64,000 nucleotides of DNA from Symsagittifera roscoffensis (Eukaryota; Xenacoelomorpha; Acoela; Convolutidae), in the NCBI RefSeq assembly GCF_963678635.1, contig NC_087066.1, forward strand, positions 39,393,223 through 39,457,222, read 5' to 3'. The notes under the pieces were generated by a model. It worked only from the letters and a program-made list of their open reading frames with translations, searched no databases and was not told where the DNA came from. This document shows, piece by piece, positions 36,401 through 51,400 of this stretch (its first letter is position 1; every line of letters begins with the position of its first letter). Position numbers and translations under genes: made by a program.

Positions 36401-39400
36401 AATTTTGGCTTCAAGAAAAGGGGAGCGGCGGTGAAGTGGTTACGTCTCCGCCTCTCAATCGGAAGGTCGGATGTTCGAGGCCCACCAGGATCCGTGCTCG
36501 TTGCTTGAGGGTGAAGCAACATTACCCAGCCCAGAAAAATAACCAGAAAAATAGCATGTAGTTCTTAAACAGGGGCACAACAGCGGTTCGCCGTGATGAG
36601 CTGAACAGCACTTGTGTTGGTCCTTTACCCCGTGGATAAACGGTCTTAATAAAATAAATTAAGAAATAGCGGTTTGTAGATTTGGCAATTTGTTGAACAT
36701 CCTCCAAAAATTCTGCAATTAACGAGCAGCAAACAAAATGAGAAACTTAGGTCGCAAAGAAAACGTTTTGAAAAGTCGGATAAAACGCATGCTAATAAGT
36801 AACTCGCGAAATTGGAATTGAGAAAAACACAAATTTAAGAATTGAGCACAAACATGTTCGACTTAGGTTCAACAAAAAGAACTCACATTATAATACACTC
36901 GTTTGGTCGTGGAAACAGTCAAATTCAAACTTTGCATTTGTTTCAATAAACTTTATTATCCAAAATCAGATAAAATTTTAAGACAATACGTAACAAATTG
37001 TAACAAAGAATAAGCCATGGAAGAAAGCAAGCCTTCAAAATGAACCTGTAAGAGCGGGAACCGATCTAGCAACTACTCTTGGAATGCAAACAGTACCATC
37101 GGACCACTGAGTCCACAAAAAGTTTCACAACTACTCAAATTTTCGCACATGCTGGTAATTACGATAAAGTTACATTGAAAACGTGGACGTTCATTATAAC
37201 AGAAGCGTTGTTTGCGTTATTAAGGTCATAAATTCAAATCAAAAACAGCAGTAGTTGAGACCTAGTTAAGAAAATCTCGTAGATTCACAGGACCTATGCA
37301 AGTGTAGGTACCATGTTTGGATTCGCTTAAAAACGGTACTTCAACTCACTTGGCAGGGGTGACTGGTTGACTGCATGATATTCTGAGGTTGCACAGTGGG
37401 ATCCGGATGTCGCCTGCATTGGCAGATTGGGAGAAGCCCCCACTATTGCCGCCAGCTTTCATCATCTCCTCCTGACCCTGACTCAAACTCAGACCCCCTC
37501 CTACCCCATTGGCCACGCCCTGCTGCGACGGGTGGAACAAGGAGGGGTCATTTGGTAGTGTGCGCTCACAGAGTTCGGGGTAGAGGTTTTCAAAGTTGGC
37601 AAAGTTACCTAAAACCAGAGGCGGATTTAGGCGGGGGATTTGCTAAAGCTTTCCAGTCAGGTATGTGAGCCTCTCACCAACCCAAGGGTCCCCCTTTTCT
37701 GTTATTATTTTATGACATCTATTTTCGGCCGACTAACCCTTACTTATTCAAAGGCGCCTTTGGCGCCAATGTATACTAATTTTGAAGGGGAGTGCGCGCG
37801 AAAAAACGCAATTGTTTGGTCAAAATTTTCCAAAAAGTGCCCAAAACAGCTTTTTTTACCTGTTTTTCAAATATTTGCGTACGACGCAAAATTTTTAGTC
37901 AAAATGGGATCTTTATTGGGAGTGCTCGAAAAATCAATTTGGTCATCCTAAAAAAAGATCGACAAAATTTGTTGTCTATATGCGATTTGTTGTTTTTCAA
38001 AACGCGACGAATCGTTGCCTTTCTTGAATGCTTGACTTTTTACTTTATCCAAACGCAGCAAATAGTCGCGTTTTTCCAAAACCTCGATAAGCACTTGGCA
38101 ACGGATCGATACAAGCACGACAATTGAGTTTCCTGAAGAAAAAAAAACTAGTACGAAAATGTACAAACGCAGGAGAACCCATCTGTATTTAATGGGCATA
38201 CATTCCAATACTGTTATTATGGTAGTTACCTTTTAGCACTTTGGTGTGGAAACCTAATTCTGAGAAGTTCTTGACCAGCAGCTGTACCATCGGAGACTCC
38301 TCATAGAGGACAATTGTGATAGTGTTACATTCTGAGTGTCTCTCCAACTCTTGTCGGCTGTCCGAGTCCGACATCAGAGAGGACAGTCGCACCGGACCCC
38401 GTCGGAGTCTTCGGAGGATGAGGTTGGGCAGTTGTAGGTGGATGGCTCCTTTAATGCGCGACGCTGAGAAGAACTGCGATGGACGGATGTCGAACACCTA
38501 CAATACACACAGTAGATAGCAACAATTTTAGTCTGATGTCACAGTTGAATATTAGATCGGACAAAAAAAAACAAAGAAAAAAGTTAAAATGCGTTCCAAA
38601 AAGCTAGAAATTATAAATTTGCTACAATTTCGACCAAATAAAAAAAAACAATAAGAAACTAGGTTAATTTGAAAATCAAATCAGCTCTAAATTTCGAAAA
38701 CATTTTAAAACACAGAGGCGAAGCTGCGATGCGCTTCACAACCACTAGCAAAACTACATAAAAGAAGCTCTATAAGATGAAATAAGAAAATATAGCCAAC
38801 TCGCAGTTGGAAAAGATTAATGAACGCAAAGAAACGGAAAAAAAACTGACTTTCAAAGATAAAAATAGATGGCCTTAAGCCTCTTTGATTTTCTAGAACT
38901 TACAATTGACAATTTTTTCAAGAAATTTACCCAATTTGAACAAAAATCTGGATCAATGTATAAAGATTTTACTTCGCTGAGAAATCTGATAATTAAATTC
39001 CACTTTCGAAACGTTTTTCTAGACCATTAAACGTTTGCTGTTCGATAGTGAATTTTGCCTTCCTTTTAACAAATCACCAGCCAAACCTCGAAAAATCAAA
39101 AGTAAGTGCGAACAAATTTTAAGACTTTTCCTGACAAAAAATCACCAAAACCTATACAAGAGTCTTCACTGCGTTCATTACTCTTAAAAAAAGAATAAAT
39201 AAGCCTTGAAAAGTAAAACTTTTACTGCGGCGGACTCAATCATACGACCAGGAGATGTAGAGTCCCTGTACTTGTATCTGACCGCGAGCCCTCGATAATT
39301 TGCTAACACTAACCAAAAATTAACCAGCAACAAATTCTAATAAATTGCCAATACAATGCAGCAAAAGTAACACCAAAAACAGAGGTACAATTTTGCAAGT

Positions 39401-42400
39401 AATAATTTGAAATGTAACAAGCTGGGCATCCACACTAACTTTGCATGTAATAAAAATGAAAGCGTATAGCCAAATTATGTACAAGTTATGCATTTCAAAA
39501 ATATTAAATAAATAAAAAATATTGCGAGATATATTGAGTAAGAAAATTTCTGAAATCGAGTTTTTATTATTGTACTGTGTAAAATAGCTTTTTCGGTTCT
39601 CATTTTATGAATAAAAATTGCAACAATTCTGTTAACTAATTACAAATCGAATGTCAAATCACATGCTATCAAAAAGCCGTAAAGGTGCCCCAAAAGTGGC
39701 AGCAATATTTGCGACTTAAGTTAAAAAAGAAAAGTCGTTTTATTACATTACGCTGGCTTTAAGAAGCATTGTTCAAATTTAGAAAGCATTTCATAAAATG
39801 TATCTTACAAATTGAGCTTGATTATATTTGTATAGAAAAACATGCAATGAGCCAAACAAAAATATGATGACCAAAAACCTCGGACCAATTCTGGACACAG
39901 AACTTCTTTGAAAACCTTTACTTGTTTTAAAAATTTCTTTGCGGATGATATAAATATAGCAGCAGGAAAGATTGCGAGTTCATATTGCATGTGCGCTGCA
40001 ATGTTCAAGGTCAGAGTTTGCAAGATAGCCATAGCTTAATTAGTTCATTATAATTCAGAGAGATCTATCTAGTTCAAGCTTGAATAATCAATCACCTGGT
40101 AGGGCCCCGGACTGATTGACTACAAAAATAGGCATCAATTTTTTTTGAAAGAATTTAATAAAGATCTAAGTGCAGCCAGTACACGGCTTAACACCAAAAA
40201 ATTTAACTTTCGCTGAGCATCTTAAAGTGCTTCCAATTCCTCTTGTAACGGATACAACAAAGATTTAAATTTCCAATTCATGTGCGCATTTAGTCATTCA
40301 CATATACTCAAAAAATAGTTCCAAAAATGAGACAATGTCCCTTAGTAAATAAGTTTTGAAACACTGTTTCCAATAAAAAAAACAATAACTCAAAAAATAA
40401 TACTTATATATGGAGGTAGAAGTTAAAGCAGCCTAATTGTTGTGATAAACTTATTAAATAGTTTCAGAGACGGAGATGAAAACTGTTGATGTTGATGGTC
40501 CTCAAGACGAAATGTCCACGCTAAAATATCATGTTCAGACACCAATTTGCAGCTCAACGAACAAGAGACCCTTTATTGAACTCAGTCCCTGCGCAGAAGA
40601 TAATGGTGCAGGACAACTAGACATTTTGAAGCAAGTGGAAGATGCAATTACTAATTCAGTTAATTTGTTAATGCCGAAGATGATCGAAAATATAAAAGAA
40701 CAAATCAAGAGCGCTGTTGAGACGGCGATTGGAACAGCCTTATCTAACTTGAAAAACGAAATGATGTTGTGGACGAAAGAAGAGATTTCCAAGCTGGAAA
40801 AGAGAGAAGCTTTGAGAACCCTATCAGAAGCGGAACTATTAGAAAGCTACAATCGTAGAGATAACGTGAAGATCATAGGCCTGTCAGAAACCTTGAGTAA
40901 TGATGGAAAACGAGAACAAGTGGAAACAACAATCAATAAAGTAATAAGTGTTGGAGACGCAATTGACGCAAAGATAACCCATACCGATATTTCCATTGCA
41001 CACAGGCTGCCAACCAGATCCGGCAGAGACAAGCCTGTGATTATCAGATTTTCGCGGCGAATCAAAAAGATTGACCTTCTTCGCAAAAAACGAACTTTAT
41101 CTCAAATTAATGGATTTGGTGATGTAAAGATATTCGAAGATTTAAGCACAGCGCGGGTTAACTTTTTACGTATTATGAAAACAGACGAAAGGATTCAATC
41201 AACATGGACACGAGAAGGGACTATATATTTTATCTGGAAGGAAGATCAAAGAATCTATAAGATCAATGGACTTTGGGAGGGCGGCGACTTTCTGGATTAC
41301 AGCATAGATAACGTGTTAAAGTGCTTTAACTGTGTTTTCGGGAATTCAAATGGACAAAGCGATCCTTGAAAACAGAAAATATGAATTCAGTGGTGCTAGT
41401 ATTAATGTTAATTTTCTATTATCTAATGTTCGATCTATTAAAAACACCAGGATGATTTAGAAGCACTTCTAAGTAGTCTCGAGTCTCCTATTAATATTCT
41501 TTTCCTAACTGAAACGTGGTTGAATGAAAACGATAATATTAATATGTATAAAATCAAAGGCTTCCAAACCGTAATATCTAATAGTAACACACGAGGCGGC
41601 GGGACTATGATTCAACTCGATGAAAAAGTTAATCTAATTGATAGGTTTGACTGTAGCTTACCTGAGTCTGTGGCAATACTGGCCAAAATTGGAGGCAATA
41701 AAATTATACTAATTGTAGCCTACATACCACCTCGTTATGATAAAAATAAGTTTATCGAAGAACTGGATAAAGAATTAGAAATACTTGCTCAAAAGAATAT
41801 ACCTATTGTATTAGCAGGTGATTTTAATATTAACACTCTCAGATTAAATAATCTCCAGCAATCATCTTTCAACTCAAAAACAGCTAATGGCTTTGAGCTC
41901 TTAGCTAAAAGTACAACAAGGTTATGTGAATTGACTGAATCTTGTTTAGATCACTCATAACCCGAAAAATTGATAACCCAATCATTAAAGTGCTTGATAA
42001 TGAATGTTTTTCTGATCACTATCCCGTAACTTTACAAACAGATTTCAATGAAAGGCTTTTCGATATAAATAATTTATACCGCGATATGTCGTTTCTTATG
42101 AAAGAGAAAACACTTTCCGATTTTAACCAAGTCCTGAAGCAAAAACTGGAGACAACCAATCTTGTAAATAATGATAACATTGATGATGCTTATGAAGAAT
42201 TTTATAAATGCCTATTTGAATCGGTAGAGTTATTTGCTCCTATACGAAATAAAACATTAAAAACTAAGTCAAACGCGCCATGGTTTAATAAAAAGGTCAA
42301 AATTTCGATTTCAAAAAGGAATCGACTATACAAACTATGGAAATATGACAAATTGAATACCAAGAAAAAAGAAGCATTTATTCAAGAGCGTCATAAAGTT

Positions 42401-45400
42401 GAAAAACTAATAAGGGTAACCAAAAAAGAGTAATACTATAGCAGATTCAATAAATGTATTGGAGACTCGAGACAAATATTTAAAGTTCTTAATGAAGTAA
42501 CAGGTAAATCAACAAAGAGATCCCGTATTACAAATCTATCGGTTAATGGTGAGTATACATCAGATATCATATCAATATCTAATTGTTTTAATGAATATTT
42601 TGACACAATAGGCGAAAAACTCGCTGAGTCAATAAAGCCGGTGAATGAAATCTTGACTAATCATGATTCCGATAAATCAATTTTCCTTTTCAACTGTTCT
42701 TTTGTGGAAGTAATAAATACCATAAACGATTTAAAACCCAAACAAACTTGTGGAATAGATGAGATCAGTAACTTGCTTATGATTAGAAGTTGCTATGTCA
42801 TAGCTCCATATCTTACATACTTATGTAATTTGTCTTTCAATTCGGGCATATTTCCAAAAAATCTTAAACTGGCAAAAATCTTACCGCTTCATAAAGCCGA
42901 AAGCAGATCAGATATGAATAACTATCGTCCGATTGCACTATTAAGTAGTATCAGCAAGGTTTTTGAAAAACTTATGCACTCTCGTATATACAATTATCTA
43001 GACAAGTTCGACCTATTGTACGATCGTCAGTTTGGTTTCCGTGAAAAATATGCGACAATAGATGCCTTAGCAGAATTGACTGAACGCATTCGGCTAGGCA
43101 ATGATAAAATCATTAATTGTAGTCTTTTTATTGATCTGAATCATAAAATCCCTTTGTCAAAAATGGAAAAATATGGAAAACGTGGAAATTGCTATCTCTC
43201 GGAAAGACATCAATGTGTTCATATCAATGATTATACATCGGATTGGTTACCTATAAAAACCGGAATACCGCAGGGTTCGGTTCTAGGTCCTCTACTTTTC
43301 CTTATATATATATATCAATGATTTAAATGATGTAACTTCACATTCCGATGTTTTCCTATTTGCGGATGATACTAATATCACTAGCAGAAGCTCCAGCATC
43401 GAAATATTTCAAAATGACTTGACAAACGTCGCGAACTGGCTGTGTGCAAATAAATTAACAATAAACACTGACAAAACAACTGTAATTAGTTTTAAAAAAA
43501 AAAAACAAGTGCTTCTAATATCGATATTAAACTACTTGAAACTGTGTATAAGCCTGAACCTTCCTGTAAATATCTGGGAGTTGTTTTAGACAGCAAACTG
43601 TCATTTTTTCATCATTTTCAAAAAATTAAAACAAAATTGGGTAGGCACTGCGGAGTTATTTCTAAGATGCGTCATTATGTTCCAAATTCCATTTTATTAA
43701 AGTATTATCAGTCGAATGTTAAGCCTGTAATACAGCACGGCATACTAGTCTATGGTGGAACCAGTTTTTCAAATTTAAACCAAATATTAATTCTTCAACG
43801 GAAAATTGTTCGAATGATTTATTTCAAAAATAAATATGATAGCATAACGGAAGCTCTGATAGATAATAAGATTTTAACGGTTCATGAGCTATACATCTAT
43901 GATCTGTTAAAGTTTTGCATTCGTTCTTTGAATCAAAAACATTCTACTCTTTTTTTGAATACAATGTTTTCTTTGAAACGTTACAGCTACAACACAAGGA
44001 AATCCAAATATACTTCATTTGTTACCCATTGTTGTAAGAATAACACTAAAGCAAATTTACTGACTAATCGAGGTTCGAAATTACTTAATTTGCTCAACGA
44101 GAATAATTTACTGCCCCAAAATATTGAAAAGATGACTAAAAATGAGGTAATAATTTTAATCCACAATTTTAGGGATAGCTTTATTCTGGGTAATTGCGAT
44201 CTAACTAAATATATTTTTAATTAACGTTCCCCTTTTTTTTCAATGCAGTGGTTAAATGCTACACGACAACCATATATGAGCTGCGAATATACCCTGAAAA
44301 TATGAGCCTCCAAATACTTGTAGTTTTCGAGATATCGCTGTTTTTTTTTTCTTCCACAATTACATATATCCTCCAACAACGGTGACAGTGCTCCAATAGA
44401 AGGACTGCCCCCAATAGTTTTATTATATCCGAAATATCGCCTTTTTAATGAAAATATCAAAAAATCAAAAATATATTTTATTTTTATCATTATTTTGTTT
44501 AAATAACCTGAATTGTTGATGTAAACCGGGTAGACTATAAGTGGACGCTCAATGTGCCTTGTGTCTATTTTGATGTTTTATTATAACTTTGGAGAAATAA
44601 ATTCTTTCTTTCTTTTCTTTCTTTCACCGTACTGTTTTTGTACCACCTAAATTTAAAAAAACTATCGCTCGAAAAAAAACTTTGGAAGTTTTACGGTTGA
44701 GTTTCGGGGCACAAAATTATTTAACGGTCCATGAACTGCATAATTATGAACTGCTTAAGTTTGCTGTAAGATCAAATTTTCGTCGTTAAGAAACTTTCCT
44801 TTTGTACTAAAATTCGTGTAATACCATAGGGGGCAGCAAAAAATGTTATTACATGTCTGATTTTAGTACTAACGCCTGTCCATTTAGTACCTCATCAATT
44901 TTTACAAAGAAGAACTATGCGCTTAGCTTACTGAATTGAAATTACTGATAAAAGATCTCGGCAAGGAAAGCATCCATAAACCTTTAAAACAGAGATTTTT
45001 AGGAAAAGGGTCCAAATTGTTCACTAGACGGGGAACATATGCCCAATTTATGATTATTTTTTCATAATTCAACTAGAATTATTTTCAAAGGATTTCCTAA
45101 AATTCCAAGGTGTCAAAAAGCCAACAAACGCATTCTAAAATCGCGCCATATCAAAAATTGTGCTGTTTAAGTTTCGATAGCATTTGAGTTGTTTCACAAA
45201 ACCTTAAAAGCTTCATTTAATTAAGATTATTTACCTTCTAAGCTTGTTTGATGTTTAAATTATACGAGAGAAATATGTTTTTCTTCTATTTTCGATCCAA
45301 ATCACGTCTAAACAGCTATATTTTGATGCCATACTTGATCCTTCTAAGTTTTCTACCCCTACAATCACGTGAAAACAAAACGATAGTAATCCATAGTAGC

Positions 45401-48400
45401 TTCCCATCCCTCAAGAAATCCATATTAGCTTCCCATGCCTTAGAATTTCTCAGAATAATTTGTACAAAAAAGTCTTCAATATTTTCAGCCCAGAAGCGTA
45501 TTTAAATTGTTTTGAAATTCCGGTAGCTAATGACGTTTATTATTCAGCTACTAATGAGCAAAAATACCTAATGTAAACGCGTTCTTAAGAAAAGAAAGCG
45601 GCAATTTTTACCCAGCGCGGGGAAATTGAGGTGGATATCCTTTGGTAATTCTCGCAACCGAGCTTTTCAATAATATATGTAAAACAAGAATTCAAAGAGT
45701 TAAATCAGCAGCAAAAATGCATGTTTAGTTGAAAATCCCTTAAAATGGTTTTCATTCAAAAATTTGAACAGCTCAAACTTGCTCCTGGCGCTTAAGGATA
45801 TAAATTTCGCAACAGAAAAATGAATGACGCTCACTACTTGCAGATTAACCGACAAACCGACAATTTCAAATATTTTTTCTCAAAACAATTATAAAAACAT
45901 CCGAAATCTTCGAGCTGAAAAACTTGCACCTTTGGAACTCAACAAAGAGCTGCGAAACAAAGCATCTCTCTACATGCGATAAAACCCATACATAATATGA
46001 CAAACTAATCGAGAAAAAGAGAGATGAAAGCCGTAGAAAAAAATATCGAAAAAATTGATCTACCAAAATTTTTTCCAAATTTGTTTGATTTTGTCTTCAA
46101 TAAATGTTCTTTTCATAAAAACATGCCAAGATCTATGACAACTGAAAGTTATATAAGCATCAAAACAAAACCGTAACAGAGCCAACAATTCTTGAGCAGA
46201 CACACAATGTACCGAAAAAAATTGCTATTATTAGATAAAACATTTTCAATCCTCAAACGACCAAAAAAAGTCTCTAAGCCGATACATTATCAGCCGAAAC
46301 AGTTTAAGCCGAATAAAAAGAAAAAAAGAAACAAAAACGAAAAAAAACTAATATACTGAAATCGCAGTTGGTAAATCTGCAACCAACATAAAAAATTCAA
46401 GAACGGGCATTTAAATTGCATTCGTGCTCCAAAATTATCCCTTCTCCAATTTTGTTCTGTGACGAAATTAGAGATGACAAAACTTTCAATCTTGTGAACA
46501 AAAGTACCCGATTGCAATACCCTTGCTTATCGCAAGGGAAAACAGTGTATCAGCTGTATACAAATACATAGCAGTTCTACATACGTTCTGCGAGCACCTT
46601 AGTTCATCGTATTTTTGAAATGAAGTCTTTAGTTTGTTTTTGTCTTCTTAAAAACAAGAAGACTGCGAATCTAGCCCGTAAACATGACCACAGTAAAACT
46701 AGTGGTTTTCTACTTTATCAAATTTAAGTTAAAGAGAAAAATTCACATCGCAATGAACCTTAAAAAATCACCCAAGCGAAGCGGAGCGTCGCAATACTTG
46801 CAATACAAGATGGAAAAAAAAATCCTTTTAATTTTAAAACAGCCAACTGACAGTTCGAAAAGAGTCAATGAACACAAGTCATCAGAAAAAAAACTTTTAT
46901 TTGAAAAAATCTGAGTTTTCCAGCTTTACAGCTCTTTGAGCTTCTAGAAAAATTTAGGACTGGCAGTTTTAATAAAATTATCTCAATTTGAGAAACCTTG
47001 ATCAAAAACAAAGTTTTTATTTTGCTGGGAAATCTGAAAATGAAATTCCACTTTCGAAACTAGAAGTCGATCATGCTTTTCGTGACCTTTGCACTTTCGC
47101 TGTTCAATAGCGGAGTTTGACTGCCCTCTAACAAAGGAAACGAACTGCACTTACTAAGAAATCAGAAGTCAAACCGCCGAAAAACATAATTGAACCTGAA
47201 CAAGTTTTAAGTCTTTTTCTAAAAAAAAAAGACGAAAAAAATGATCGCGACCTATGTTAGTTAGAGTCTAACTACGTTCATCATCATCATCGACTCTCTA
47301 AAAACCGGTGACAGCCAAGTCATTCAGCTTAGCACAAACTTCTAAATAAATATACTTTCTATCTGATTGTAACAGGCCTTATCAGAAGTTTGTAATCAGA
47401 CAAAATCATTATTACATTTAGTTAAGAAAGAAAGAGTACTTGCAAGAAAGAAAAAATAAATGAAATTAATTAAACTTAAAAACAAAACTACTAGGAAAAA
47501 GACCTTCAAAGATAGCCATAAGAGAGTTAGAAAAGTGTCAATAAACCTTGTGAGACACAGAAAAACATATATTGAATATCAGATGGAGTTTCTTAACAAA
47601 AATACGAATCAATTCAACTTTTTTTCGAATTTCATGAGCCTTTCATGATCGTTGTCTTTAAATGACCCAATTTGAGAAAAATGTATCAAACTTTTTTTTT
47701 TAAATTTCGGCTGGCCTTTTTTGTTTGGCTTTGTAACTCATTTTATCATAACTTTCCGCAAATTATTCTCTAAATTAATATGACCTTTCTTGTACATCAA
47801 CTATTAATTTTAGAAAGTTTTTTTCTTCTATTTTTAGAATGATTTGTAGTTGGATTCTGTGCTCGAACTTTTTTGACACAGAAACCAACTTCTCCTGTTG
47901 CGGATTTAGACTACATGAAATTCAGATTTCAAAAGAGTATTCAGTCTCACAAGTGGTGATTGAATTAAATTGAAAAACTGCAGGGACAACTGCCTTTTAA
48001 ATGATTACCAACACTGCAAGTATGCATGCGAAAATGAAAAGCGCAAAACACTTAGTCTGAAACATTTATTTTTGTTTATCCAGACAAAACTGGAAATTCT
48101 CGATTTGGATTAATTTTTGACAAAATCGGAGCCACTCCAATAATCGGGCATCTTGGGGCCGTTTCTAGTTTTTAAGAATTTTAAATTGACAATAGGAAAA
48201 GAGTCAATGCACGCAAGGAAAAGCTACTTGTTTTTGAAAAAATTCTCAACTTTCGCATTTTATAATTTCAGATATATGGACTCGAATATCTTTTAAATTT
48301 TCACCACACTGATTGACACTTTGTTGATACAAGTAACTGAATTTGCAAAACAAATCAATATGTATCAATTTTTTTTAAATCTCTAAGCAAGTTTTGTCTT

Positions 48401-51400
48401 CATAATTTTGGTTTTACGATAACCCAACTCAAGGAAAACGAAATAAAAACATTCCAGTTATTCGGCTTGTACGGTAAATTTACATCAACACTGAATAAAA
48501 AACCTAATTCCGAGCAGATGCAAAAGGTTCGCTCCATAAATCTTCCACATCAGAAAAAAGTGCAATTTTTGTCCCGTGTGAACAACCCCCCTCCACGCAC
48601 GCACGCACACACAGGCACAGCAGCGGATTAGGGGGAGATCAAAATAAGTAAACATTGGCGACTTTAAAGCGCGCGCCGAAAAAACGGATTTTTTTTGGTC
48701 AAATTTTCCGAAAAATGGCCAAACTAGTGCCTTTTTGGTCTGTTTTTTTTTTCGAAATTTTGCCTGCGGCGCAGAACATTTCGCTAAAACAGAGTCTTTT
48801 TTACTGCTTTGGGAGAACTCGGAAAATCAGTTTAGTCAACCTAAAAAAAGGTCGACAAACTTTAAAAATCCGCCCCCTCTCCTTGTGTAAAATCCTCCTC
48901 GAGTTGGGGGATGGGGACTGTGCACTTAGTCCCAAGTTTTTGACGTCGACTTACTTCTGCGCAACATAACAATGCACTACACTTAACCAAACAAATCGAA
49001 ATCAGCACAAAATACAGAGTATATCAAATTCAGTGTCCTCCAAATGAATTCAAAGTTCATAAAATAAGGCCAGAAAAATATCAACTGGCACAAAATTGTT
49101 TCCTGCTCTTCTTTTCTATACATCATACCAACGTCACAGGGATAGAGCACATAGGGGTCAAAAAATCTGTTGGCAACAAAGGTACTTCATTTACATATCC
49201 ATTTATCAAACTAGATAACTCATACCCCATGTTTTCTACACATATTTTGAATAATTTCCCTATTACCATTTTCTATCACAAAAAAAAACTGTTTTAATAG
49301 AACATTAAGCCAATTAGCTCTCAATAAAACAACTGATGACTGCTCAAAGAACGCCCACAACATAGTAGTGTTCCGCGATGTTCTTTTCTTTGCTGTTAAA
49401 AGCGCCTGTTGACACTCATCTGATATTTTTCGTAGACTTCCAATTAAAAAATCTTTCGATACTTGAGAGCGAAACTTGAGCTCAGCTTGAAAAAAGAAAA
49501 TAGAGCATAATTAGCTGTCTTCATTCGTTCAATGGCTTGAAAAATCACAAAATCAAGCTTTTCAAAAAACGGCGGTCCAAATTAGCCAATTCGAGGGCAC
49601 GACTTCTTCCGCACCAGTTAAAGGGCAATTAGTCATTCCTCGATGCTTTTGAATGAAAAAACTGGCAGCACCATGAGAGCCTCCAATACGTCTTGAAAAC
49701 TTGAAAAAATACAGAAAACATAGCTAATCGACTATTGGAAAAGAGTAATGAAAGCAAAAAAAAAACACTGACTTTCTTGAAAAAATCTCAACTTTCGAAA
49801 TTCAAAGAAAAAAATAGATGCCCTTTAAGCTCTTTGATTTTCTAGAAAAATTTATGACTGGCGCTTATTTGATAACATGAACCCAACTTGAGAAAACTGG
49901 ATCAAAATGGAAAAGTTTTTATCCCGCTGGGAAATCTTAAAAAATAACTCCACTTTCGAAACCAGAAATCGCTTTTTTTTTCGCGCCATTTCCACATTCG
50001 TATTTGGAGAGTGCTATTTACCTCACTTTCAGCAAATGAATTCAATTGATTTCAAAAAGTGCATTATACCTAAGTGCATCAATATTTTAAGACTTTTTCC
50101 TGAAAAAAAAACAAAAAAAAATCAGCAAGACCTATATAGGAGTCTTCACTACGTTCATTACTCTTAAACATGACTACCATAACAATTAATTGCCGTTCTG
50201 TTAATAATGCTCAGTTAAAATATTAAAGATTTTTGAATTTTTCTTTTTGAAGAACCTTCAACCAAATTCGTTAAACCAAATCTACGTTTATAGTAAAACC
50301 GACTATGCAATAAGAAAAATAGAAATTAGCCTCGAATTAGTAAAAATTCGGCTACGTCTCGGATTCCATCTGCGACGTCTCAAGCACAAACTTTTGAGCC
50401 ACGGACGCTTAATAGATAACAAACACTAGGCACAAATAAAGCCGAGAACAGATGCTATGAAATTTTCAATGCTACAGATCGTGATTATAGTAAAAGAGCC
50501 ACCAATTAATTGAACACTTTTATTTGCAAGTTAGGTTAGAAAAAAAGAAGTTTCGTTCGAGTACACTACGCTCGAAGCTCGTTGGTGTAAAAATTTCACC
50601 CTGGAAATCAAGCCTTACCAAACATTCAGACTGAAGTAAAGACAAAAATTTTGTAGGATAGAAAAAAAAATTTCAGTAATTTCACAGCCGAAAAAAAAAT
50701 ATCGAAGAGAACATTTTTTCTTAAACTTTCATATATCCAAGACTGCTGGGTTCAGATCTTATTTTCAACTCAGAAACAAGATCCCACAAATTCTGACAGT
50801 ATACAACTGCACTTTAAATATGTAAGAAAAGCTGAAGCGGATAATTTTTTGTAAAAAAAAATTACTCATTTTTTTAGTCAGATTTTTGCTCCATATAATT
50901 ATTTAAATTCAAAGTCCGTACATATAAAATTGCTGTCATCAAAATCGCTGTTTAATCCAGCGTTGTGTTTAATTCGCAGTTTGGCTATTTCTGAAACAAA
51001 AACACAAAATCGTCATATCTCAAAAACTACAAAAATTAAGCAGTCGTGAATAGAGGCCATATGTGCAACGCTTGGGAGTAACATCACAGTACAACACCAT
51101 AGGCAGGATCCTTCAAAACATTTGAAAACTACTGAGAAATCTTTCTACAGTCTTCAAAAAACTGAAAAACTCGGAGAGTGGAAACATTTGAGATGAGAAA
51201 TTTGGAGACCATAATAACAACCTCTGGGCATACAAAGACATCAACCCGAAATTATATATAGATAGATGAATTGGTATATAGATAGAACTGCGGATGGCAG
51301 GCTAGATCGATGACTGAAACTCCTTGCACTTCCCTGCTTGCCTTCCAACCTGCTCTGCGCCTCCCCCCACCACCTGCTGGTGTGGCTACAACCTTACAAT

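Larger units (their letters stand above)
40440..44630 (+). mobile_element. Non-LTR retrotransposon (Jockey/CR1/L2-type superfamily), degraded
   Basis: A near full-length LINE inserted in DUSP intron 1, antisense to that gene. ORF1 (40476-41369) is followed by ORF2 with an apurinic endonuclease-type domain and a reverse transcriptase. The 3' end is a short repeat tail of TTTC units at about 44606-44627, as in CR1-like elements that end in microsatellite repeats. ORF2 carries several frameshifts, a nonsense codon and an internal deletion, so the copy cannot move on its own. The clade was judged from motifs only. The 5' boundary is approximate and I found no certain target-site duplication. Confidence 0.85.

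Noticed and set aside
37396-38127. Plus-strand frames of 90-111 codons
   Set aside because: They cross DUSP exon 3 antisense or the MITE at 37618, and no motif is seen.
40440-44630. Active autonomous LINE
   Set aside because: ORF2 has frameshifts, a nonsense codon and loss of palm-domain residues.
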